Assembly (NCBI GenBank): GCA_905116865.2
Contig: CAJHNH020002557.1
Location: 129,501 to 193,500 of the forward strand
Direction: 5' to 3'
DNA: 64,000 bases
Origin: Candidula unifasciata
Taxonomy: Eukaryota; Mollusca; Gastropoda; Stylommatophora; Geomitridae
In this document: positions 55,858 to 64,000 of the stretch, piece after piece
Position numbering within the stretch: position 1 is the first letter of the stretch
Layout of the letters: each line of letters starts with the position of its first letter
Made by a program: the position numbers and the translations under genes
The notes under the pieces: model-generated
Databases searched by the model: none
Seen by the model: only the letters and a program-made list of their open reading frames with translations
What the model was told of the DNA's origin: nothing

Positions 55858-57371
55858 CAGGGTTGCCATATTGGCATTTTTATGCCAGATTCCATAAAAT
55901 TAGCATATTTGAAATTGAACTGGCATATTTGGGTTCTTCCTGGCTTTTCTCATCAAGATGTGCTCACATTTGCTTCATGGTTCCTCCGTTAGATACACGC
56001 ATTATTCCTTATGTCCTTCTTAGGACGTTATTTTTTGTTATTTGAAGCCCCACTCTGGCTTTTGCCAGGGGCCGCAATATAGGCAGGTCATCATTATGGC
56101 CAAATGTCTGAACGCGGTTTCTGGGACCTCTCCACGGTGATCCTCATCCGCATGGTGGCACTTTGTGTCATCGGGTGTTTATCGCTTGTGTGATGTCCTG
56201 GTGGGGTAAAAAGCCAATCCAGATACACGCAGATATACTAAAAGCAATATAGACCTACAGTTAACATCTTTATTTCACTTTGACTTTGTTGTGATGTCCT
56301 GGTGATGTCCTGGTGGGGTAAAAAGCCAATCCAGATACACGCAGATATACTAAAAGCAATATAGACCTACAGTTAACATCTTTATTTCACTTTGACTTTG
56401 TTGTGATGTCCTGGTACGGACTAACAGAGATTCTCACTGTTTCTTATTGTATTTGTTGTCTCCCTAAACGGATCGTGACTTCGATAAAACAAGGCCCTCT
56501 GTAATTTATGTTAATTTACCAGAATAAATGTGGGACATAAAACCAAAACCCGCCACTGATACCAAGTGATTCAAACTGTTCAGAAACTACTTGAGGACAG
56601 AAATAGAGAGGATATAGACCTAGTTATATCTGGGATAGATTTTATTACTTTTACCAATGACCACGTCATTCAAAAAAATGGAAAGCATCTTATGATATTG
56701 AAAGTATAATAGTAACTGGAAGAAAACATACACACGGCTCAAAAAATCTTCAGACGGATCAGAGGCAGCAGATTGTAAACTGTGTCAGTGCACTGTTGTA
56801 CTAAGAATTATTCGCATATCAAATCATGAAAAATCCGAAAAACACAGGATAAAAACTCTGTCAAAAAGCCAGTCACAGCTTATTACAACAATGACTCCTA
56901 GGCAAAGTAATGATAAAATTAAAGGCAGCAAAGCTGCAACTTGTTGTAGGCATGACCTGCCATTGTGCAATATGCACAATTGATTATCGAAGTGAAATCA
57001 CGAAACCCCGCTACCGGGGAAGTACATTGGAGCACATACAACAGCATATAACTAAATGTTCATGCCTAATAAAAAATATAACATCGCCTGAACTTAAGGA
57101 TGACCTTTTTGATGATTTTCTGAACAAGAAATGTGCGATCTGTATATATTAGTTGCAAAGACTTCATCCCATGTGAGAAAATGCTTACAGATTTTTAATC
57201 AGAAAAGATTTACGCTGTGTCTTCCACTTGTTCCAGTGAGGATGACAGTGAAGAATTCAATCTAGAGCTTTTGATGTGAAGCGGGTACAATGTTATACTT
57301 TATTTAGAGTTTTCTGGCATATTTTGGGTAATGGTTTGGCATAAAATGAAGTTTATTACCTGGCAACCCTG
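55858..57371. mobile_element. hAT-like non-autonomous element
   Basis: Ends CAGGGTTGCCATATTGGCAT (left) and, by complement, CAGGGTTGCCAGGTAATAAA (right), with further ATGCCA matches inside. Flanks AATACAG and AATGGCAG could be a decayed 8-bp target duplication. Contains a family F arm and a 112-bp duplication. The 80-codon ORF at 56910-57152 (Cys/His-rich: CHCAIC, HIQQHITKC, KKCAIC) is not recognised. Confidence 0.6.
56036..56212 (+). mobile_element. Repeat family F, single arm
   Basis: TTATTTGAAGCCCCACTCTG, CGCGGTTTCTGGGACCTCTC and GTGTGATGTCCTGGTGGGGT. The following 112 bp (56199-56310) are tandemly duplicated at 56311-56420. Confidence 0.85.
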
Positions 57372-57789
57372 AATGGCAGAAAAGCTGCACTATCCCCAGA
57401 TTAACCGTGTACTTGGAACCCAGGCTGAAGGGCTTTGATGCTCACGACACTGAGTCAGATGAGTTATTCTCAAGGGCTTCAACTGTCAGTCAGCATTGCG
57501 GCAAGTTTAAAATGGAATGATGTGGCACGAGTGAGTCAGCATTTCCTCATAACTGGGACTCGCGTTGGTATTCTGTCCGGGATGTGCAGGAGTGCCATGG
57601 ATTGAGATAGCGGATTTGTTGGCTGCAAAAGCTCCAAGTCAATGAGAACACACGCACTGGACGAAGGAGACATTCTGAAGACAGAAATTTGGAAGAAACA
57701 GCATGTGTGAGATTGTGTCTACGGGGAATTAGGTGTGGGTCTAGCAAGTAGGGATGTATGAGAGGAAGAGAACGATGAGTTTATCATCA

Positions 57790-58325
57790 GTGTGCATCTG
57801 TGGATATGCCCGGTGTGCCGTGTGCTACGGGAACAGTTAGCATCTACACTTGAAGACATTTACTGCGGGGAGACGGAGCATCTGTGGATATGTCCGGTGT
57901 GCCGTGTGCTACGGGAACAGTTAGCATCTACACTTGAAGACATTTACTGCGGGGAGACGGAGCATCTGTGGATATGTCCGGTGTGCCGTGTGCTACGGGA
58001 ACAGTTAGCATCTACACTTGAAGACATTTACTGCGGGGAGACGGAGCATCTGATATGTCCGGTGTGCCGTGTGCTACGGGAACAGTTAGCATCTACACTT
58101 GAAGACATTTACTGCGGGGAGACGGAGCATCTGTGGATATGTCCGGTGTGCCGTGTGCTACGGGAACAGTTAGCATCTACACTTGAAGACATTTACTGCG
58201 GGGAGACGGAGCATCTGTGGATATGTCCGGTGTGCCGTGTGCTACGGGAACAGTTAGCATCTACACTTGAAGACATTTACTGCGGGGAGACGGAGCATCT
58301 GTGGATATGCCCGGTGTGCCGTAAT
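57790..58325 (+). repeat. 84-bp tandem array encoding a LINE-like C-terminal Cys segment, 6-7 copies
   Basis: Unit encodes EHLWICPVCRVLREQLAST and LEDIYCGET; 28 codons, in frame over a 181-codon ORF (57792-58337). One copy has lost TGTGGA. EHLWxCPxC is the tail motif of the LINE ends at 13040, 25510 and 28780, so this is most likely amplified retroelement sequence and not a host gene. Confidence 0.85.
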
Positions 58326-58500
58326 TTCCGTACTTAGATTAGTTATGCTTTATTAGTTTTTCTTATCGGTTCATGTTTTGGGAATTCACTGAAAGATTAC
58401 AATTTTTATTTTAAATCCAAAATATCATGTCAAATACCCATTGTGTGTACAGTATAAAGAGAATACTATGGGGGTGAAAAGAACCAACATAGTAAACGTT

Positions 58501-58710
58501 GAATTCCAGAGAATTTGACTAAAAAGTTTTTTAAAAATGGGGAAGCAGAAAAACGTGCACAAAACAACACAAATATCGTAACGTTTCGAGAAAAACGTGC
58601 ACAAAATAACATTTTGTGCATACGTTATTTGTGTTGTTTTGTGCACGTTTTTCTGCTTCCCCGTTTTTTTTTTTTTTTTTAAGCTTTTTAGTCAAATTTC
58701 TCTGGAATTC
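58501..58710. mobile_element. Hairpin-forming inverted repeat
   Basis: Arms 58501-58575 and 58627-58710 are complementary (GAATTCCAGAGAATTTGACT at the outer left and its complement at the outer right, differing by a few bases and poly-T length). An inner second inverted pair surrounds ACGTGCACAAAATAACATTT. MITE or foldback. Confidence 0.85.
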
Positions 58711-58739
58711 TTAGTATTACTAATACTATTAGCTTGACT

Positions 58740-59150
58740 GCAGTCACCCCCATTTATTCACTATAGTAAACGTTTGGACTTTTCCATTTTTCCAGGCGAT
58801 AGTCTTCCATTGTGCTTCACTGAAGGTTGGGAATCACAGTACATGGTCGTATCAATTCCTACGAGGAATGAAGTTCTGTCTTCGTCTCCATGCACAAATC
58901 CCGGGCGGTCCTTGCACAGGCACTACGGAACTGCCATACCCCGTGTTGTCTTTCACTACTGTAGCCACGAACCGCCAGTGCTGGGCAGTGCTGCAGAGGC
59001 CGTGTGTTACCCATGCAGCATAATCCCTCTCTCGGCCCGCTTGGTTAGCTCTAAAGGAAAGGTGACATCAATACGTTTCGAACAAAGCATGCTGAAAAAG
59101 CTGTTGGATTCGAAGTGCAGCGCTCTGTCTATCCGTTCATAATACCATCA
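58740..59150. other. Unrecognised segment with a 122-codon plus ORF
   Basis: ORF 58774-59142 has no motif I know and no repeat. It could be chance or part of a decayed element; I do not call it a gene. Confidence 0.25.
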
Positions 59151-59204
59151 CCACCACCACAACTATTTTTTCTTCTTTTTCTAGTAGTAGTAGCAGCAGC
59201 AGTA

Positions 59205-59465
59205 GAAGTAGTCTTCTTCTTCGTTCGACATCAGTCATGCTAAACATCGAGTCCCGTCTGGGTCAAAAATAGGATTGTGCGTTTAAGGTCGCCACCGGTC
59301 CCCCATAGCTTCTCTCGCAATGTGGATCCCCTGGGCCAGATTCACAGTCTTTGCTGGGAGAGGTAAGGGCAGTACTGTAGTATGTGCCCAGGGGTCTGTC
59401 TTTCTGCTCCACAATCACAGGCAGCAGATTCTTTTATGTCTATCCTGTACAGGTGTGCTCGAAGA
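59205..59465 (-). mobile_element. RNase-H-type LINE 3' end
   Basis: Minus: LYRIDIKESAACDCGAERQT, PGHILQYCPYLSQ, then RGSTLREKLWGTGGDLKRTI and FLTQTGLDV, with a (TTC)n tail in reverse. Comparable to the 20405-20600 C-terminus (CTCGLAPETTDHILQDC). Confidence 0.82.
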
Positions 59466-59467
59466 CC

Positions 59468-59499
59468 ACAGTAGTAGTAGTAGTAATAGTAGTAGTAGT

Positions 59500-59540
<41 letters not shown>

Positions 59541-59590
59541 CAGCACCACTAGCAGCAGCAGCAGCAGTAGTAGTAGTAGCAACAGCAGTT
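59468..59590. repeat. (TAG)n/(CAG)n microsatellite
   Basis: Mixed TAG and CAG triplets, giving poly-Ser or poly-Ala frames without coding meaning. Confidence 0.95.
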
Positions 59591-59659
59591 ATGGTTGTAG
59601 TTATTGTTATATTTATGTCAATAATATCCTTTTCGAAGAAACGTGACTAGTTTATTTTG

Positions 59660-59945
59660 CTGTAAGTAAAGTAAAAGTGAAGGACCCTTTTCCACGCCTT
59701 TGGGCCCCTATGGCATATAGGGCTAGATCTATATTTTTATAGACCAATCGGCACAAGATGGGTGATGTGGTCAGCATCACGCCGGCCGCCTTTACTTCCC
59801 GGGACTGCAACCGTTATCCATTCAAGGCTGGGTCGACCTGGGAGCCAAGGTCATTTTTGAAAAAAGTCCGGCTCCGCCAGGAAACGAACCCACGACCTTC
59901 CAATCCGCACGCGAGCGTCTAGCCACTCCACCACGGCAAATGCCT
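59660..59945 (-). mobile_element. tRNA-derived SINE (with conserved body)
   Basis: Read on the minus strand: GTGGTGGAGTGGCTAGACGC (A-box region), GGTCGTGGGTTCGTTTCC (B-box), then a body with GGGAAGTAAAGGCGGCCGGC, GATGCTGACCACATCACCC and a CGTGGAAAAGGGTCC tail. It ends about 20 bases before the Helitron. Confidence 0.85.
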
Positions 59946-60442
59946 TATGTTTTATATTGCTATGTTATCTATATATACAAAAATCAATGTTTGTCTGTTT
60001 GTTTATGAGCTATAGACTCGGAAACTACTGAACCGATTTAGCTGAAAATTTCAGGATATGTTTGTTTTGATACCGGATGTTCACCCATCATGGTTTGAAA
60101 TTCAACCTGTCATTGTTAGAGATAGTTTGCGACAATTTAAACAAAAATATTCGAAACTAATATTTAAATTTTTAGTGACATATAATTATAGCCACATTAC
60201 GTGCGATCGATTTTCCGTTCATGCGCAGTAGTGACGCTCCATCGTCAACATCCGCCCGCAAAATTACAAGCAGAACGGCCATCGGTTTTTAGTTGTGTTA
60301 TCTATAAATATCTAAAAAGGTAAGAGCATTTATTTCAGTAACATTAATCAGTATGTACATGTTTTTTTTTTTTTGTTTACTTCAAACAAGTGTGCACCAC
60401 TTCTTAAATCCCGCAATGATAAATGTATACACATTATCATTA

Positions 60443-61247
60443 ATCTTCTTCTTCTTTTGTCAAAGTCTGCTTGTGCCGCTAGGCGTCGCAGTCTATCAGA
60501 TGATCGGCAACCGAGCCAGGGCGCGCTCAGTCGCTTCATATGCCGTGATGTTATGAAGTCTCAAGTTGTCCGTGACTCCTTCAATCCATCTTCTTCTTGG
60601 TCTTCCCCTGCCTCTTGGTGTTTCGATTTTCATGTTGTATGCTCTTGATGCTGGCATCGTTGGTTCCATTCTCATTAGGTAACCAAACCATTTCATTCTT
60701 TGCTTCTCAATAAATTTAACGATGGGTATGGTTCCAATAGTTCTTGTAATCACATCGTTTCTCACTCGATCTCTTCTGGTTTTTTATTCGCAGCCATTCT
60801 CAAACATCTCATTTCACAGGTGGTTAGTCTTCTCTCGTGTTCTTTTGTTAATGTCCAAGTCTGACATTGATAACCTAATGTCGGTATAAAGATTGTATTT
60901 ATAATTTGTCTTTTTATCTCAGCTGGGACAGCAGGGTGTTTTAAAATTGGGGCAAGCTGGTATGCGACATTGTTGGCTTGTTGGATTCTTGCTTCGATCT
61001 CTCTGTCTATTTTACCATTGAATGTAAAGATACTTCCCAAGTATTTAAATTCTTGAACGTTTTAGGCTGTGATCTAGAATCTTTATGTCGGTGGTCTGTT
61101 GCTCTCTACTTATGCTCATGACTTCTGTCTTTTCAGTATTGATCTTCATATGATGCTTGAGGCAACTGTCGTGTAGTAGGTTTATGTGGTCTTGCAGCTG
61201 TTTACTATCACTGTGAAATATGCATTGATTGTCGGCAAAAAGCAGCT
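60443..61247 (-). mobile_element. 5'-truncated LINE nested in the Helitron
   Basis: Flanked by TTATCATTA at 60434-60442 and 61248-61256 (perfect 9-bp duplication). Minus order: LLFADNQCIFHSDSKQLQDH, KINTEKTEVMSISREQQTTD, ARIQQANNVAYQLAPILKHP, LGYQCQTWTLTKEHERRLTT, QRMKWFGYLMRMEPTMPASR and TPRGRGRPRRRWIEGV. The tail is AAGAAGAAGAA (seen reversed at 60445-60456). Confidence 0.92.
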
Positions 61248-61698
61248 TTATCATTATCTGTTATCTTTCTCATACTCATGACTACAACAGTTTTGGTTGG
61301 CTTTCTTCTGTTATTCAAAAGAATTTTATAAATTTACATGACATTCTGTCTCAGGTCAGTGTTAGAATCTAGAAATATCCCAACAGGTAAGCGCATTTAT
61401 TTCAGTGACATCAGCCATTATGTACATTTGTTTAACTTCAAATAAATGTGTGGACCACTCCTTAAATCTCACAATGATAAATGTGTGCACATTATCTGTT
61501 GGTTTTCTCATATTGTCTTATATACCGCCTTTTCTTACTATTTGCTGCCCAGTTTCTATGCATTTCCCCTTGAGTAAAAATAGATTGTTATCTCATGCTC
61601 ATATTTTCATTTATTTCAGCGATACTTCAAGTCACATTTCATTCAGTGCGTGAGGACGAACAAGCTATTGATGATCAGCGCTCACAAAATTTGTAGTT

Positions 61699-62060
61699 AT
61701 GCTTCCCAAACGACAAGCGATTGGCCCATCTACACCTAAAACACGCAAGAGAAGGGCATTAATTGCTTCAGAAACAGACTAGCAACGTGAGGTAAGACTG
61801 GAAACCATTCGAGTGCGCACTGCTGAAGCCCGTTTATCTCAATCAGACCAGCAACGGAAAGCAAGACTAGAAAACGTTCGAGTGCGCACTGCTGAAGCCA
61901 GATCGTCTCAGTCAGACCAGCAACGAGAAGCAAGACTGGAAACCAATAGAGTACGCTCTGCTCAAGTCCGTTTATCAGACACAGTCGAGCAATGGAAAGC
62001 AAGACTGGACACCGTTTAAATACGCACTACTTTATCCAGGCGAACACTGCATGTTGATTT
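61699..62060 (+). pseudogene. Helitron ORF N-terminal repeat region (broken)
   Basis: MLPKRQAIGPSTPKTRKRRA opens at 61699 and is cut by TAG at 61780. After it come three or four copies of the Arg/Glu-rich motif QQREARLE..RVRTAEARLS typical of the N-terminus of animal Helitron helicase proteins; another stop falls at 62018. Confidence 0.82.
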
Positions 62061-62840
62061 GAATCTTGGTGCATTCCATTACACCAGCAATTATGATTAC
62101 AGTCGTCATCCACAGGTGCTTATTGGCAAAATGGATAAATTGTGCGTACATGGCAGTGCCTTCAAATTTAAGAATGACACGCCGGGTATGTGCTGCGCTG
62201 GTGGAAAAGTTAAATTGCCAGTATTACATTCACCACCCGAACCATTATCATCATTGGTAGCAGGTGACATAGGCCAGTCGACACATTTCTCGGCAAACAT
62301 AAGTAAATTTGCAAATATGTCAACAAAGGAGGCGATATGGCAGTCTTTGGAGTGGGACATGCAGCTGCATCTATCGATGAAATCAAGCAATATCAGCTGG
62401 GGCGCTACATTAGTAGCAATGAAGCGGTATGGCGCATTTTGTCATTTCCAATCCATGAACGACATCCAGCAGTTGTTCATTTGGCAGTGCACCTTGACAA
62501 TGGACAGAGCGTGTACTTCACTACAGAAAATGCACATGCACGAGCATTGTTACCACCGCCAACCACGTTAACTGATTTTTCTCATTGTGTAGAGATGATA
62601 TGTTTGCAGAGACACTACTTTACTCTGACCTGCCAACATACTACACGTGGAATGCATCAGCTAAAATGTTTCAACGTTGCAAGCAAGGTCAAGCGGTTGG
62701 CGGACATCCTACTTTATATTCTACTGAAGTTTTAGGCCGTTCATCCCAAAAATGCAGATTGCTTTTACTTGCGATTACTTTTAATCAACAAACGGGGACC
62801 GACATCCTTCCAGGACTTGAGAACAGTTTATGGTAAAGTA
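62041..62840 (+). pseudogene. Helitron Rep/helitron-like N domain remnant (frameshifted)
   Basis: Three frames in succession: GAFHYTSNYDYSRHPQVLIG to HSPPEPLSSLVAGDIG; then IKQYQLGRYISSNEAVWRIL and FPIHERHPAVVHLAVHLDNG; then DDMFAETLLYSDLPTYYTWN. This is the Helitron_like_N order with a large deletion after HFSANI and frameshifts near 62340, 62585 and 62735. Not functional. Confidence 0.88.
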
Positions 62841-64000
62841 TGCGCTACTTACCGTGAAGCTTGCCAAGAATTAAATCTTCTTGAAAATGATGCACATTGG
62901 GACACTTCACTCGCTGATGCTTCGAATACTGCTTGACCACAGCAAATACGCACATTATTTGCAATAATATTAACACCTTGCTTCCCATCCAATCCACAAG
63001 AGCTTTGGGAAATATACAAAGACCACATTAGTGAAGACATCCTACATCGCTGGCGTGAAACAGAGCAAGAACAGGACCTTCAATTCACACCAAATGTATA
63101 TAATGAGGCATTGGTTTGCATTGAGGACATATGTTTGGCAATAACTAATAAAGCACTGGTTCAGCTGGGACTGGCTCCACCAGAACGATTTGCTAACAAC
63201 CTTTTCGATAATGAGTTGCAACGAGAGACACACTTTAATGTCACCGAATTAGGTACATTTGTTTAAACAAATCTTCCAAAATTGGTTCCAGAACAACGTA
63301 TAGCATATGACACAATAATGCATGCCGTTACAAGACAACAAGGAGGATTGTATTTCATAGATGCACCCGGAGGCACAGGCAAGACCTTTTTCATTTCGCT
63401 TATTTTGGCATCCATACGGTCACAAAATAATATTGCACTGGCAATCGCATCTTCTGGATTTACCGCAACTCTTTTGGATGATGGCCGAACAGAGCATTCA
63501 GCACTGAAGTTGCCTTTCAATATGCATATCACTGAGACACCAACATGCAATATCAACAATGATTCTGCAATGGGTAAAGTACTCAAAGTATGTCAACTCA
63601 TTATATGGGACGAAGTTTTCCCTAATATCACACAGAATTACATAAATCATCAGTGGCTCAGTGAAGGTGCTATCTTAGCAGCTAAAAACAAGGATGTGTA
63701 TGCCATGACTCTGAACATCCAAGACAAACTACCAGGCGGAGTGACAACGTATAAGTCTATCGATTCTGTAATGAATAAGGATGAGGTTGTCAATTATCCA
63801 ACCGAGTTCTTGAATTCACTTGATTTGCCAGGCATGCCACCCTACGTTTTAACCTTGAAAGTTGGCGTGCCTATCATTCTTCTCAGAAACATCAATCCGC
63901 CACGACTTTGCGATGGTACCAGGCTTTCAGTGAAAAAGCTGATGCCCAATATCATCGAAGGTACACTTTTAAATGGGCGAGAATATACTTTTGCCACGCA
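62740..64000 (+). pseudogene. Helitron PIF1-type helicase remnant (stops and internal deletion)
   Basis: Encodes YREACQELNLLENDAHWD, SNPQELWEIYKDHISEDILH, then Walker A GGLYFIDAPGGTGKTFFISL, ALAIASSGFTATLL, HSALKLPFN and Walker B LIIWDE. Stops interrupt at 62933 (TGA) and 63263 (TAA). Right after WDE the text jumps to VFPNI and WLSEGAILAAKNKDV, PTEFLNSLDLPGMPP and LLRNINPPRLCDGTRL, so the helicase section between is missing. Continues past 64000. Confidence 0.92.

Larger units (their letters stand above)
59968..64000 (+). mobile_element. Helitron (autonomous type, degenerate), 5' end to beyond window
   Basis: The 5' end starts TCTATATATACAAAAATCAA followed by TTTGTCTGTTTGTTTATGAG and ACTACTGAACCGATTT, the typical Helitron leader, with T immediately left. 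The interior carries Rep/helicase coding remnants on the same strand and a nested LINE. The 3' CTRR end and hairpin lie outside the window. Confidence 0.87.

Overview
This is eukaryotic DNA: two intron-rich protein genes sit in a sea of minisatellites and retroelement debris. Exon structure, animal-type PCNX4 and TFIIA proteins, RTE-like and RNase-H-bearing LINE fragments, tRNA-derived SINEs and a degenerate Helitron fit an invertebrate animal genome. I favour a mollusc, probably a gastropod, but this is an inference from repeat style and not a proof.

Both genes lie on the minus strand. Positions 1-22753 hold PCNX4 (pecanex-like 4, a multi-pass membrane protein). I can place ten coding exons with canonical splice sites and consistent phases, from the start codon at 22753 to an exon that runs off the window at base 1. 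Positions 35396-52112 hold a complete GTF2A1 (TFIIA alpha/beta precursor) in nine coding exons. It has a conserved N-terminal helix domain, a glutamine-rich middle, an acidic stretch preceded by a taspase1-type QIDG site, and the C-terminal beta domain. The two genes are not functionally linked; they are neighbours in the same orientation, about 12 kb apart.

Almost everything else is repeat. At least 25 tandem arrays are visible, including a ~4 kb array of a 37-bp unit inside PCNX4 intron 3. Several arrays abut splice sites, and in three cases the repeated unit contains the exon's own 5' splice site (GTF2A1 exons 7 and 8, PCNX4 exon 10). Others are in-frame amplifications of LINE coding sequence (RT, RNase H and C-terminal Cys segments). 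A high-copy ~300-bp SINE-like family with a GAA-rich tail occurs at least 15 times, in both orientations.

The right end (59968 to beyond 64000) is a Helitron on the plus strand. It has broken Rep/PIF1-helicase coding sequence and a nested, 5'-truncated LINE flanked by a 9-bp target-site duplication. Other mobile structures are a foldback/MULE-like element at 50851-51649, a hAT-like element at 55858-57371, a mariner-like MITE at 34903-35123, a hairpin element at 58501-58710 and an inverted pair at 26615-27020.

No bacterial, phage or defence-type system is present. The most interesting signal is the coupling between minisatellite expansion and splice sites.
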